Positions 11,636-23,891 of a stretch of 64,000 nt of DNA are shown here, in pieces (position 1 is the stretch's first letter; every line of letters starts with the position of its first letter). The notes beneath the pieces are model-generated. The model made no database searches and was not told the origin of the DNA. It worked only from the letters and a program-made list of their open reading frames with translations. The DNA is from Cutaneotrichosporon cavernicola (lineage: Eukaryota > Basidiomycota > Tremellomycetes > Trichosporonales > Trichosporonaceae): contig NC_083396.1 of NCBI RefSeq assembly GCF_030864355.1, positions 124,001 through 188,000 of the forward strand. Reading direction: 5' to 3'. A program made the position numbers and the translations under genes.

Positions 11636-12965
11636 GGCGAGAGGGGAGAGAGTTGAGGGATGAGGAGGAGGCAGGGAAGGTTGATATGTGTGTATAGATA
11701 ATGTGACAAGTTGGGAGCTCTAGCGAGAGGGAGTTTAAGTGATGTGTTTGATCTTTGTGAGTCGTCTTGAAGAATGGATTGGACGAGGAACAAGGAGAAA
11801 GGAAGACAAATTGGAGTAGATCTAGAGTAGTAGTAATGGTAAAGGAACAAGGTCAACCAAGCATGTCTCTTTCACCTAACGCACGGTCATTCAACTTGCT
11901 GGCGTCTCCTCTGTGCTCTGTGGCGTGTCTTACGTAGACTCCCGCGACTTTACTGGTGTACTATACTCCTTGTAGCATCTCACGTAGTACCTAGTTGTAT
12001 GCGCCATGCCGTAGTCTCCCGCTTTCCTGGCAGCTGGCAGTGGCCTTTTGGTTACTTGCTTATGATTGCTATAAGACATTTAAACCTAGTCGAGGATTGG
12101 GGAGAGTGAGGGTTGCGCGTATATGGTGAAGCGGATGTCTGTGCACCCTTACCTCGTCCCTTGTACCCTTGCACCCTTGCGCCCTTGCACCCTTGGAACC
12201 CCTTGTAAAACCCAAGGCTGGGTTGAGCTAGGTCACGGTTAATCAAGACCTTTACCCTAAACGGCCAGTGCCTATGGATACTATTCAGGGTTACTTAAGG
12301 GATAAAGTTTCGTACCTACTAATGTCTATCCTAATCATCTTAATACTTCACCCTACTATTTATTGGGAAAATGCTATTACGTTGTATTGTGTCAGAAACC
12401 CTTGCTAAACAACGCTTGGCTCCAAATTCAAGCTTCAACATGCCCCCCTTTAGCCCAAGAGGCCGATCCTAGGCCGAGAGAGCAGTGTTTGGATGTTTTG
12501 GTTGTTTTGGTCTTTGACCTCATCCTCAAGGTACTGGGTTTGCATGAATCGAGCATGTGAACACATGTCTCATGTCCTACAGCCCACAGGTTGGAGCTGT
12601 TAGTGATCCAGTATTTGATCGGCAGGCATGCAGGTATGCAGGCATGCAGGGGTTCAACGTTAGCCTCAATCTGCTTCGGACGTGGATGTCGGGGCGTCGC
12701 ACCGCTTTCCGTTACTCGCGTTTGGTGGCTTGTGACTGGTGGAGGCGCTGAGATACCAAGGTCGGGGATCACTTTCAAGACGGCATAGCGCCCCGCTCTT
12801 TGCGATATTGCAATCCGACTCGTGTGGGCAGGGAGATTCTGTTCGGCAGATCGCGATCTCGCAATGTCAAGGTAAGAAGGAATGGGGAGCGAGGACATCT
12901 CGTCAACTTCAACCAGGCAGAGCAAGGGCCGAATTATGTTTGTGCCAGGAAACTCCAAAACTATA
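11636..12965. other. Intergenic, AT-richer, with short tandem repeats
   Basis: The part next to 11635 is the 5' region of the membrane-protein gene. About 12141-12205 holds tandem copies of a cccttgcac-like unit. Around 12240-12420 the base composition is clearly more AT-rich than the genes. No convincing coding exon was found. Confidence 0.5.
12141..12205. repeat. Short imperfect tandem repeat (cccttgcac-like unit)
   Basis: The sequence contains about six imperfect copies of cccttgcac/cccttgtac in a row. It is not inside any gene I can support. Confidence 0.7.
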
Positions 12966-13049
12966 TCTCTGTTCGTATAGTGGCTAGTATGCTCGCTTGT
13001 CATTGAAAACTGACCGCGGGAGACCGGAGTTCAATTCTCCGACAGAGAG
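12966..13049 (+). tRNA. tRNA-Asp(GTC) with a short intron, copy 1
   Basis: A full cloverleaf can be drawn. Acceptor tctctgt pairs with acagaga, with discriminator G. The anticodon stem is ctcgc/gcggg around a loop that reads TTGTC-A, giving anticodon GTC. The T arm is ccggagttcaattctcc. An insertion of about 11 nt (ttgaaaactga) sits after position 37, the canonical place for a nuclear tRNA intron. Two other copies in the window share the mature sequence but have different introns. Confidence 0.92.
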
Positions 13050-13830
13050 TGTGACAGCTTAAGCTGGACCTTTTTTGGCTGTCTTTGGAAGTTCCCACCA
13101 ACCTCTCTGGTGCCCTGAAGCCCACCAAAATCGAGCACTCCACCGTCGATCCTCACTTGACTCGTGGTCGCACAACGTCGCATCAAGGTACAGAGACACT
13201 CACAAAGTGGAAGGCTGACATCATTCAGACCCAGTTCAAACCCAGTCTTCCGTCGGATGTTGTTGGGTATGCGTAACGAGAAGTCGACGTGACGTCAACC
13301 TGACTTGAGCTCCAATCCATTGACTCGTGACCTCATCCGCGTTTCAGGATGAAACACCCATGTACTCCCTCATGTTATGTTGGCCGTACTCACCCGCACT
13401 CACCGCCCTTCTCAATCTCACCAACGCGGACAGGAACGCGCCGTGTCATTAAGGGAGGCATGGCAGGGATGGAAAGGTGTACGACGCGTTCCCATTTGGG
13501 TCTCTGGGGTTATGAACGTGCAATTACGTACGCCCATCTCCTGTGCGAGAGTGCGAGCGATGACTAAGTTTGGGTTGACGACGAACATGTGTTCGTTGGG
13601 CTTCATGAGCAATTGGTTCGCGGAGACCAGTGTCGCGCCGAACAAGGCCGCGACCATAGGTATGACGATCTCAGCTCCTCGGGAGCGATTTTATCGACAA
13701 GATCTCGGCGAGGCAAAGCCGTCGAGCACCCGCCCAGAAGTAGTAAAAGGCAGGTGGTTATATGAAGCGCTGGACTTCCTGGACCAAAGAGACCACTGAC
13801 AAACAAAACCTCGACTCAACATCCAACCAG
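13050..13830. other. Spacer between two tRNA-Asp genes
   Basis: No gene is assigned. A weak minus-strand candidate exon pair lies around 13420-13660 and is discussed with the rejected items. Confidence 0.4.
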
Positions 13831-13911
13831 TCTCTGATCGTATAGTGGCTAGTATGCTCGCTTGTCATGACATGACCGCGGGAGACCGGAGTTCAATTCT
13901 CCGTCAGAGAG
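13831..13911 (+). tRNA. tRNA-Asp(GTC) with a short intron, copy 2
   Basis: The cloverleaf is the same as in copy 1. One acceptor base pair is changed on both sides (tctctga with tcagaga), a compensatory change that supports a functional gene. The intron is shorter, about 8-9 nt (tgacatga region), again just after the anticodon GTC. Confidence 0.92.
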
Positions 13912-14644
13912 TGAGCGTGAGCGTAGCGTGGCGCTTTTTGTGTGGTTGGAGTGACAGAATATGAGGAAGAAGTCGAAGCGCTGCACCGCTTGAAGACGGT
14001 CTTCAACGCAAGGCTTGGCGATGGGTGCTGTCTTATCGCTTGGCGTTTCTTCAGCTTCAGCGTCTGGTGACAAAGTGCGGTGCATCTCGGCTCGGACCAA
14101 TCGGTTAAGCTTGGCAACTGACACCAAGTGTTTTGGAGCGCGCTTAACTGAGACAAAAGGCACAGTAAGCATGAGTACGCGTCTGGACTAGTACCAGGAC
14201 TGGATGGAGCACAGGTTTCGTTACGTATCTGCCTCCGAATCTCATGATTGTAACCCTTGGTTGAGGTGCTGTGCCAATGAAGCAGTGCAGGTGGCAGATA
14301 TGCTTGTACCGCTAGAGGCTGAGAACCCTGCCTTGAATATAACTAGTTTATTCGGGTCCTGTTGGGGGCAATGTCAGCCTAGAGTCACGGGAACAACCTT
14401 TACTCAGGGTGCGAACACTAACACTAATCATCTCTTGCCTCTTGTGCCCATGTCTCAGCTTCGGTCAACAAGTGAGCGTCTCCAAGACACTCATCTTTGT
14501 CCCTTCAGCATCGCCCCCGCGACAGAAACAGAAAACGCCTTGCCTTGAAGAATATGAAGCAAGGCTGAGAGCGTGATATTTCTCCCAACTTGCCCATCTT
14601 ACATCTTACATCTTACCCCTCTTACCCTTCACTATCTCACCACA
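13912..14644. other. Intergenic, upstream of the four-TM protein gene
   Basis: The last 70 bases before the start codon are pyrimidine-rich (ttacatcttacatcttacccctctt), a common feature of fungal leaders. No other supported feature. Confidence 0.5.
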
Positions 14645-15352
14645 ATGAGTCGCGCTGCCTCCATCTTTCAACTCGTCATGTACTCGATCACCATGGTCCT
14701 GGCTGTGGCCGAGATTGGCTTCTGCATCAATGCAATAATCGTCTTCAGTGGCTACTACTATGAATATTTCATGTGGTTGGCCATTGGAGGCATCATCCAT
14801 GGCTCGCTCATCTGCATCTACCTTATCGCCTTGTGAGTTTACACTACTCTAGAGTCCGTTAACAGCAGCTTTTGCATGTACAGACGTAACACTTTCATGG
14901 TACGCACGACGACGGACCTGATCATGTGTGGCTTCTTCTTTGTAAGCAGCATCCTCGTGGGCGTTTTCTGCGCCATGATGTAAGCCCACAGTTATTTCCT
15001 CACTGACATCAGTGCCTTTGCCCCCGCCGCGCCTTTCCTCTTCACCTTCATCGTAGAGGTAATCGTCGTCGCTAGGAGCAAGGTACCCGGCAAATGGAGG
15101 ATGTCGCTGTTCAACGTGTGCAATGGCAAGAACACCAACATCCAATATATGAACCAGAACGTGGGCACGGCCTATTACCCAATGTCAAACCAGGCGTTCG
15201 GCGGGGCACCCCAGTACGCGAATGTGCCCAACCCCGGGGCACCCCAGTACGCGAATGTGGCCAACCCCGGAGTGATGCCCACGCACAGCTACGCGGTGCC
15301 GTACCAGACGTCCCCGATGCCTTATCAGACACCGTACGGTCAGTCTCACTAG
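14645..15352 (+). CDS. Small four-TM (MARVEL-like) membrane protein with Tyr/Pro-rich tail
   Basis: Three exons (introns 14833-14883 and 14980-15012) give 207 aa. Four hydrophobic spans are visible: one near residues 8-30 (FQLVMYSITMVLAVAEIGFC), one around 42-62, one near VSSILVGVFCAMM, and one at APFLFTFIVEVIVVA. Short loops and the spacing resemble the MARVEL/tetraspan fold used in fungal plasma-membrane organisers such as Nce102 and Sur7-type proteins, but no diagnostic motif fixes the family. The cytosolic C-terminus contains a duplicated GAPQYANV unit and further QTP/YQT repeats. Function is therefore unassigned. Confidence 0.7.
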
Positions 15353-15684
15353 GACCCGCAAGACAGAAGAGCGATGCGGTCCTGGCCGTTGCGAGTGGCT
15401 CCAGGGTAAACCAAGAAGAGCGTGCGTTGAAACACGAGCGTGTGGACATTATCGACCTCCTGGCCTCCATTATTCCCAGAATGTAGGACATTAGTTTGCG
15501 TTCAGCCGCAGAATGCAGAACCTGAAACAGCCTGATAACCAATATCATCGACAGCTCGACGGCCTTGGACTTGTAATCATCGACACGTGCACAGACATGG
15601 AAATGCAATGCTTACATCAGATACTGAACCAAGATGTTGACGGCGGTGTCACACACTGACACAACATGTACTATGTATTCTGGC
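15353..15684. other. Convergent intergenic region
   Basis: This is the 3' side of both the four-TM gene and the aquaglyceroporin gene. No coding or RNA feature seen. Confidence 0.5.
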
Positions 15685-16831
15685 CTAGACCGCCTTGCGC
15701 TTACCGTGGAGGAAGCGCCGTAGGCCCGGAATCGTAAACTCGACGCGCCCCCTCACAACCCAGTCGTACAGGAAGGTGAAGATGGTGCCACCTACAAAGG
15801 GCCCGATGATACAGCCCCATGTCCAGTACCATTTGCGGTCTGTGAAGAGTTCACGCGAATACCCGAACGCTAAACAGGCTAGGCGAACACCGAGGTCGCG
15901 CGCCGGATTGATGGCGTATCCCGGGTGGATGCCCATGCAGCCACTGACGGCGACAAAGAACCAATTCATGATCAGTGCCTTTGCCCACGTTTGCCAATCA
16001 GCAGCGGCGCCAGGATCTGTGACGACAGCGACGCCTAGTAGGAGCAGACCGGATCCTATCACCTCATGGAAGAATGCGTCTGGGGTTTAGCGCATGGTTT
16101 TGAATTCGTTCCGCCACATGCGTCAAGTGACTCACCGATATCACTCTCCCATGCCGGTGCACGGATGATAAAAAGTGTCGCTGAACGCCATGTACGAACT
16201 CCGTGACCCTCGTATTGGTCCAGTAACTGGTTGTATAGACCCAGGACGATGCAAGCGCCAAGGAAAGATCCGATCATCTGCGCGAGCCAGTAGCCCAATA
16301 ACCTGCGCCATGGGAAACCACGGAAGAGAGCCTGCGTGAACGTGATGGCGGGGTTGATGTGTCCGCCGCTTACGTCGATCGTGATGAACAGGCCCGCCAT
16401 GAGGCCCACCCCCCACCCCAAAGCGTACGCAACGTTATTGGGTGAAACAGGGTCGTCTTTTTCTCCAGTGAGGGTCGATTGACTGTAGGTCAGTGGTAAG
16501 GCCTGGCTAGACCTGGTGGCGCAGGGTCACTGACATGTTGGTGATGAGGCCGATGATGATCATGACCGCGATACCGCACCCCTCCGCGACGTATGGCTGT
16601 AACCACTCCGGCATTCGAATCGTGAGAGGATGTCCTGTCTCCACTGTCCTCTGCGCCTCCACATCTAGAGCGACGGGGACTACCGTAATGACGTTCATAT
16701 CCGTGTCGCTAGGCAGATCTGGTATCAGCCTACTCCATTCGAGGTTGACAACACTCACCGAGGGCCGTCCCATAGGCAGCCTTGGTTGACCTGGGCGAGT
16801 CGTACCTATTGAGCGCATCGAACGAGGACAT
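15685..16831 (-). CDS. Aquaglyceroporin (MIP family glycerol/water channel)
   Basis: Four exons give 332 aa; introns are about 16719-16758, 16483-16534 and 16080-16135. A cytosolic N-terminus of ~75 residues precedes the six-TM MIP core. Both selectivity boxes are present: GGHINPAIT near residue 128 and GYAINPARD near residue 259. The Asp after NPAR is a classical mark of glycerol-conducting rather than water-only channels. The second span contains AEGCGIAVMIIIGL and the third GWGVGLMAGLFITIDVSGG. These proteins move glycerol and small polyols across the plasma membrane, with a role in osmotic balance. The frame works only if the second intron starts at gtcagt inside the sequence ATGTCAGTGACC; the later gtctag donor shifts frame. 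Confidence 0.9.
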
Positions 16832-17888
16832 GACAGACGATGAGCATCCCGTCCGCACAAACCGGGTTATGTAACTTGCGATGACTCTCCCTGCATCAGC
16901 TCCACTCGTACTCTTGACGCCAGAAATTGGTCACCTGGGCGGAATACGCGGCTGATCGGCTCCCTTGTTCAATCAGTCGCAATGAAGGTTTGCAGGGACA
17001 CGCACGCCCTGGAACGCGGTATAAATTTGCATCATCAAATCTCCTCCTCTGAATCCCCCTCCCCAGTGACATGAACACGTGACCATAATCATGGGCACGG
17101 ACAACGGATGTAATGACACCGTCCAAAGATAGATAGAGTCGTTCATCATCACACATGGTTGGAGTCTGAGTGACGAGTAGAGATCAATTCCAGGCCCCGC
17201 TGCGGGCATCCGCCGGGTATTCGGGGAGCAGTGTTGGCGATTCTGCCCTTATGCCCTTCTGCCCACCACAACGTTCTCCGTCCATATCGGTCGAGTCACC
17301 ATCGGACACTTCTGTCTTGATTCAGATTCACAGGTTCAAGGCATTCAGCCATGCCATCAACCGTGCTCTCCTAGCTCCGCGCTTAACTTTGCAATGTCAA
17401 TCAACGTCTTCATCTCGTTTGGTCATTTTGAACGCCTCCTACCGGAAACCCATCCGAACTCTTCCGAGTTGGCTAACGAGGCCCGGTCCATAACAGCAGC
17501 AACACCTGTCAACCCTGTGCCGGTGTGTCACCGCTATCGGCTTCGGCTCAGATGACTTCTGTCTCAAACAAGCTAACCCGAAACGCGCGAGTCAAGCTGG
17601 TAGAGGATCGAGAATCAGCGTTCACCAGGGATTATCGACCGCGGGCCGGGCGCACAGACCTCAGATGGCGCCGAGGCCCCAATCTCTCACCGCTCCAACC
17701 TCCATCACTGTCAGCAAGCTCTAAATTGGCTACTGAATTCTGACCCTGCGCTGCACAGACCATATCGTACCACTTGTGATAATGCTTCGTCGAGATCCAT
17801 CTTTTGTCTTGATTTATTCCGAGCCTCGCCCTCGTCTCACCCCACTCTCCTCAATCCTCCCCCGTCTGCGCCACTTCATTCCCATCCC
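16832..17888. other. Divergent intergenic region between the aquaglyceroporin and the Ser/Pro-rich protein gene
   Basis: The two genes are transcribed away from each other, so both promoters must be here. No extra gene was found. The plus-strand end is CT-rich. Confidence 0.5.
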
Positions 17889-18885
17889 ATGGCTACGACG
17901 CGCTCCTCAACCCCGGCTCCGGGCGCCCGCGATTCAAGGCGACGACGCCAGTCATTGCCTCTCCTGCGTTCGTCCACTCCTTGCGACATTGAGCGGGTTG
18001 CTCCCTTCGCATTTGCCTCGCCGCCCATGGTGGAGCCCGAACGTGAACGAGGTCTCGCCGCGCGCGCCTTTGCTGCCATCCTCTCGCGTAAGTTGTACCT
18101 ACAGCCGGACGCCACCCAAGCTTAGCCTGACTGTAGCGTTCCGCCGCCGCCCAACTGAAGACTTCAAGACGTCACACATTGCCCGCTCAACCCCCGCCCT
18201 CCCGCACCGTACGTTGCTATAGCGACTCTGATTAACGACAGGCCGGGACGACGGGGGCGACGGGGGCGACAGGGACAACAACCCGCTCAGCACTTGGCAT
18301 TCATGGGGTAGCGAACTCAGTATTGCATCCAAGTTGGCCGACCAGACGCTGTATCTTTCGCCCAGTAGTGCCGGCCAGCGTCGCATCCGCCGCTCCCTCT
18401 CAGGGACATTGGTGAAACGGTCGCGCACGCCCTCAGTAATCTACCCCCAAGTCGCCTTTGACACTATGCTTGGCAAGCGGGCCCTGCATGCTTCACCATC
18501 ACAGGCATCGCTATCCACTGCCCCACCCCAGATATCCCTCGACTTTGACTGGGGTCCGAGCGCATCCGACCTCCCTTCTGACGCGCTTTGCGCAACCCTC
18601 GAAGACTCAGAGAACCCAGCTCCGCCATCAACCTACAGTGCCACCCGCTCACGCGGCATGTCGACGTCTACCTCCGGTACATCGGTTGCTACGCCAACCA
18701 AGAGTAAACCGAAACTTCGCCGGCTTGGTTCGAGGCGCTTTTCGCGTTCGGCCAAGTCCCTGCCCGTTCCACCTACACCTCTTCCCCGCATCGAGCTCGA
18801 ACTCATCGATGACGGGTTCTGCGTCAACTTTGCTGTCGTCGAGGAGGAAAGTGCCGAGCCCAAGATCCCTGGGGCATGGACCTAA
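17889..18885 (+). CDS. Ser/Pro/Arg-rich protein of unknown function
   Basis: Three exons (introns 18088-18136 and 18209-18241) give 304 aa with intact frame. The sequence is mostly disordered: an RRRR patch and SR-rich segments at the N-terminus, a GDGGDRDNN linker, then TWHSWGSELSIASKLADQTLYLSP, which is the most ordered-looking block. The middle holds RSLSGTLVKRSRTPS and ARSKPK-type basic clusters near the end. The final 25 residues (IELELIDDGFCVNF, then AVVEEESAEPK) look like a short beta-strand pair. I do not recognise a family. A regulatory phosphoprotein is plausible from its Ser-Pro and RSxS motifs, but that is inference. Confidence 0.6.
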
Positions 18886-20736
18886 CGTTTAGCTTGGCGG
18901 TGGTGAGCTTGGGGTGTGATGCGCTTGGACCCCATGTAGTTGTATGCGATTTTGGGCTCTTGGTTGAAAGTTGGGAGCAGGCTTGGGTAACTTGTCAAAG
19001 TATGAGCAGACGGGTGCAGCTTGCGACTGGACGGACCGCCGCCGAGTTTCTATACGTGGCCACCTTATGGGCGAACGCTAGACATGTGGCCGTAGTAGCC
19101 GACTCATTCCACACCGAACCGTGGCTGTCTTCAAGATCTCTCAAGTGTCATTTTCAGCTGCATCTATGTACCATTCCAGGCCGCCACACCACGTACTTGC
19201 AACCTCGCATACCACCTTATCATGTCCATGCGTCTAAGAAACCACATTCGAGCTAACAAGCAAAGTCCCTATCAGCTGTTTTACAACTGGCGTGCTACTT
19301 CATCGCGAGATGACTCCCTGACGCCAGTCGGACGCTCTAAACCCTCTCTTCCCCGAGAGTGCAGGTTTGACCCCGTCACGGCCACCTAAAACGCTGGCCG
19401 CCACGTTTCGGCCACATGTGGCTGGCGGCGGCCTCGTTAAGTCGTTGTGGCGTCTAGCCAGCATTGTGTGGCGAGCCGCGGGGCCATCTGGTGAGTCGCG
19501 CCCACCCCGCATCCATTGTCAGTGAGAAGCCGACATTGTCATAGACAGGCGAGAAGCCCCGAGATCAGCGGGTGCTCCGACTTGGCGCCGGAGGCATTTG
19601 CGTGGCGTGCGCCACATATCGTCGCGACTTGGAAAAGTTTTCGGCTTGAGCTCGGCCTCCTGCGTAGGTTGTTTGCACTGGGTGGGCTCCAGAGGAAGGC
19701 ATGAGACAGTGAAACGCATGCTGCGAGCTGAGAGAGGATATATTGTGGCTCTTTTTAGAGTAGTCTTGCAAGCCAGAAATCAGGCACTCTTTTGTGGAGA
19801 TGTGGTTTCATGACCCTTGCCGGCCAGAGTACCCGGAGCACAGAGGTTTGGTCTGCACGGGCCGCATGACTGACAGAGGTCGCTATGTCCTGTCCTGAGA
19901 GCTCTCGTCGGCAAACTTGACTGGCATACATTCGCACTAACAACCGATAATTTCCATGCATCTACAGAGGTCGGTTGTGGGGTTTGTGGAACGTATATTG
20001 TGGTTCCTGCGGTATGCTCAAGGTCATTAAAGGGTAAAAACGGGTTTTGGCTGTAAACTGATGACCGGAATCAGTGGTCCGAGCGAATCCGGGCATTCCA
20101 AAGCTTGGATCACTTTGAAGGGTATTTGGGTATTTAGGGGGTAAAAGCGGGGGCCGCGTTCTGATCAACGCCACAAACCTGACCGCCTCACCTGCACCAA
20201 CAAGCAGCCAGCAACAAGTTGAATACAGGGACAACCAGGACAATGGCTCAAGCATGACTGTCAGGTTGTGCAATCTTGGATCTAGGCCGGCGCTCAGACC
20301 GCCTTTTTTCCTCATGTCCTCGACACGAAGCTTCCAGAGATAGAGGCCCAAGCGCGCCCTAGGGCCCCTGCTCGCCGCCTCTCACCTCAGCCAGGCCGCC
20401 GCCAACCTACCAAGCAAGGGTGAGGGCGGTGTCTGTCTCGCAGGTCTGCCAATCCTGTCCCCAGCGCCACAGGTATGGGCCCAGCTTGAGCTTGACCGGG
20501 GTCACAATCATGGCTAGGCGGCATCACACTTCTTTGCTTGAATCCAACTACTGTCCTTCTTTCTCAACACACTCCTTATGCCTGTTCACGTCTATCCTCC
20601 GCCTGGGTCGACGACTGCGCGCGAAGCCAACCGGCCTCGTCGGCGACGCAACAACACGCATGCACCACACACCTTTCGCGGTCAACTTGCAGGTTGGCAC
20701 GCCGATCGTGAGGATGGTCATTCTATCGTTCGAGCA
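18886..20736. other. Long intergenic region upstream of the carboxylate transporter gene
   Basis: About 1.85 kb without a supported gene. GC-rich inverted segments occur near 19380-19480 (ggccgccac and gtggctggcggcggcc). The stretch 20340-20560 is CT/AG mixed and probably contains the transporter promoter and leader. An in-frame Met at 20578 lies upstream of the transporter start but adds only a basic, non-conserved extension. Confidence 0.45.
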
Positions 20737-22487
20737 ATGATCCCGTCTTGGAAGACGGAGCGCTCGGCAGACGATGTCATCTACAACCCCTTCAGGTTGC
20801 TCGGCATGGTCAAGGCCATGGACTGGCTCTACTTTATCTCCGGTTGGTTCGCATGGACTGTCGACGGCTTCGACTTCTTTACTGTGAGGAATAGCATTTA
20901 GAGGCAAAACCTGACCCCAGGTTACTGTTACCATTGAGAAGCTTGAGGAATACTTTGATCGCTCAACCACGGAAATCGCCACCTCGATGACGCTTACGCT
21001 CATGTTCCGCTCGCTTGGTGCCTTGACATTCGGTATTCTTGCCGACCGTTTCGGTCGCAAATGGACCCTGGTCGCCAACCTCTTGCTTATTGCCACGTTC
21101 GAGTTCTGCACCGCCTTTACATCAAACTATGCTGGTTTCCTCGGTGTCCGTGCTCTCTTCGGTATCGTCATGGGGGGTGTTTGGGGCCAAGCGGCGGCAA
21201 CGTGAGTGTGATCGAGCTTGGGCTCGTATGAGATCTGCAAAGGTTTCCTTGCCAGTTTATTGTTGTCTGCAGTTCAGCTGACTCCAGTGCCCTCGAAAAC
21301 GTGCCTGTGCCAGCTCGTGGTCTCCTCTCCGGTATGATGCAGGGTGGATACACTCTTGGCTATGTCTTGGCCGCCGTCGCCAACCTCGCTCTCACCGATC
21401 GGTACGGCTGGAAGAGTGTCTTCTACTGCGGTGGTGCGATCTCGCTCCTCGCAGCCATCATCCGTGCCCTGCTCCCCGAATCCCGTCAATACATTATCGC
21501 TCGTGAGCAGCTCAAGGCCGAGGGTCTTACCGGCGGTCAAACGGCTCGTATCTTCTTCAAAGAGTTGAAGTCTATGCTTAAAGTCAACTGGCTTCGCTGC
21601 TTGTGGGGTATCTGTCTTATGACCGGGTTCAATTTCCTGGCCCACGGTTCTCAGGATCTTTACGTGAGTTTCGGCACTTGGCAACATCTAACTCCAGCCC
21701 TCGTACCTGCGTCAAACCAAGGGTCTCACGGCCAACCATGTCTCCGCTGCCACCATTCTTGCTTCGGGTGGTGCCACCATCGGTTCGGCCTTTGCAGGTT
21801 ACCTCTCGCAGTACGCTGGTCGTCGTCTCGGTGCCATGATCTTCCTTCTGTGGACAGCTGCCTGGATTCCTCTCTGGATTCTCCCCAACACCTTTGGCGC
21901 CCTTTCGGCTGGTGGCTTGTAAGTCCATTTTGTGCAACCATAACTAACACTAGCCTAATTCAGTTTGGTGTCTTCGGAACATGGGGTGTCGTCCCCATTT
22001 ACCTTGGAGAAATCTCTCCCCCCGCTTTCCGTGCCTCTTTCGCCGGTGTTACTTACCAGGTATATTTTGCCACTGATATCACTGACGCCAGCTCGGAAAC
22101 ATGATTGCCTCCCCCGCAGCCCAGATCCAGGCCGACGCGGGTAACGTCATGAAAACGTGGGGTGTCAACCTCACCGAAGGAATGTGGGTTCCCGATTACG
22201 CGACGGTCCAAGGTATCGTCACGGGTACTGTCATCGTGTGGCTCTTCATCTTCCTCTTCCTAGGACCAGAGGCCGACGGATCCCACTTTGACCAGGCAAA
22301 GGTCGCGTTCCAGGAGGGTGGTGGTACTGCCGAGCCGTCCGACTTTGTGCGTGCCGACCACGGTCACTTCCACGCCCACGACGACAACCGTGTCAACCTC
22401 GACCTCGAGCGTGGTCACGGTCTTACGAATCCTCTTGCTGCTCATGAGAAGCTGCCAACCGACCACAGCTTTGCAATCAAACTCTAA
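20737..22487 (+). CDS. JEN1-like carboxylate:H+ symporter (MFS, SHS family)
   Basis: Six exons give 508 aa; introns are 20884-20920, 21202-21287, 21664-21697, 21919-21953 and 22060-22091. The protein shows FISGWFAWTVDGFDFFTVTV in TM1 (residues ~35-55), FRSLGALTFGILADRFGRK (motif A), VRALFGIVMGGVWGQAAATALE, then PARGLLSGMMQGGYTLGY. QFGVFGTWGVVPIYLGE is the second-half signature of the SHS family. Yeast Jen1 imports lactate, pyruvate and acetate with protons at the plasma membrane, usually under glucose repression. The C-tail is His- and Asp-rich (ADHGHFHAHDDN). The fourth intron must end at the first ctag (CTAAC-actag), which restores the conserved LIQFGVFG. The exact substrate is not visible. 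Confidence 0.9.
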
Positions 22488-22888
22488 CTCGTTTCATCAA
22501 TGCCACTTCTTCGAATCCATATTCCGTATCCATATTCCGTATCCTCCCTCTTTATCTGGGCGCGTCCCCCGACCGCATTAATCCGTTGTACCAATACAGT
22601 ACCCGATGCCGCCCCTGGGTCGGGTGGGCTATGCATGGTGTCAAATTGAACTGCGTGAGTAGGCTCAGAGTCTGCCCGGGAGGGTATTTCGCGTCGTCTA
22701 TTCATTAAAGATGGAGTCGGCATTTTGCACATCACACCGAGGAGATCGGGGCAACTGACGATCGCTTCACTCTGACTAATCCCGAAAGTATAGTGCGCAC
22801 AGGCCTACGCCACCGAGACGACAGAGCATGGATATCACTTCATCCTTCATCCGTTTACCCTTCTGGGCCCCCCGGGCCCCGAGGGCTC
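22488..22888. other. Convergent intergenic region
   Basis: 3' ends of the transporter and the small membrane protein gene face each other. A tandem tccatattccgta pair lies near 22515-22545. Nothing else supported. Confidence 0.5.
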
Positions 22889-23630
22889 CTACGACAATTG
22901 CGCGGCCTCCTCCTTGACGCGCGACTTGGCGGCCAGACGGGCCTTGCGAGCCTGCTCGTAGCGCTCGCAGATCTGGCGGACACGGACATACAGCTTTCGT
23001 CAGCGGGTCTTTGGAATGCAACGCACCGCCAAAGTTGGGCCGTTTGTGGCAACGACCGTAATCAACCATCCGCGAATGAGGACAAAGGAGAGATCGGGCA
23101 TGGAGATGAAGAAACGAAGCAGGTGACCGACCCACATTCCCCCCATCGCGTAAGGGAGGATACGCTCCATGGCCTCGGTGAACCTGATGTGGACGGGGTC
23201 TTGCTTGGCGGCCTTGGCGAACACGTCGGCAACCACGTAGATGGTGCTACTGTCAACACTGAGACACCGAGACACTCACATCCACCCCACGCTCAATGTG
23301 GTGATGTACATGATCGCACCCCTGAAGATGGCCCAGCCGTATCCGAAACACACTCGGTCATCGTACTCGACTGCGGTTAGTGCCGCTACACGCAGACGTA
23401 CCAAACCTGTCACCCCAGCTCCTGATGATATACGCGACGCCAAACGTCGTAAAGGCCGCCGCAGTAGCCAACGTAAAGACTTGCATGCAGGTCATGAAGA
23501 CGTTCATCCACTGCGGCCACTCGCCGGTGTCCTCCTTGGGTGCCATTGTGACCGGGGATGGCGATGGCGATGGCGATGGCGTGGCTTTCTTGGGCGATGC
23601 CTTCCTGCTCTTACGGTTGTTCGAAGCCAT
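22889..23630 (-). CDS. Small multi-pass membrane protein of unknown function
   Basis: Four exons give 211 aa; introns are about 23371-23413, 23250-23279 and 22994-23026. A Lys/Ser-rich start contains a PSPSPSPSP run. Hydrophobic spans follow at VFMTCMQVFTLATAAAFTTF, at GWAIFRGAIMYITTLSVGW, and at LSFVLIRGWLITVVAT, linked by short loops (VGHLLRFFIS between). The C-terminus is a basic amphipathic helix (QICERYEQARKARLAAKS) that should lie in the cytosol. The size and layout resemble small ER or mitochondrial membrane proteins, but I cannot place it in a family. Confidence 0.65.
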
Positions 23631-23891
23631 TTGACAAGTAAGGAGCGTTAAAGTAGTGAGTGAGAGAAGTGGTGATGAAAGAGAGTTCATCGCGGTTTTG
23701 GTTCAATGTCAAAATATCACCAGTAAAGGCTAAAGAGGCTCGAGCGTCATCGCGCATGGACCACCTCCACCTCATCAACCCCGGATCAATAGCCGAGCCC
23801 CCCTCCATACCCCGCACCTCCCTATACAGCCACCATATTCCAAGCCACCAACCAGTCATTCATTGTCCTCTACCCCATCCACTTGACGCAA

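Noticed and set aside
13418..13806. Minus-strand candidate exons with a hydrophobic start (MVAALFGATLVSANQLL) and a possible intron near 13512-13540
   Set aside because: Only a short open piece could be joined; the continuation is not conserved-looking and no family was recognised, so I did not call a gene.
20578..20736. An in-frame upstream Met for the carboxylate transporter
   Set aside because: The extension is basic and low-complexity and is not seen in this family, whose members start shortly before the W-K-x-E-R segment.
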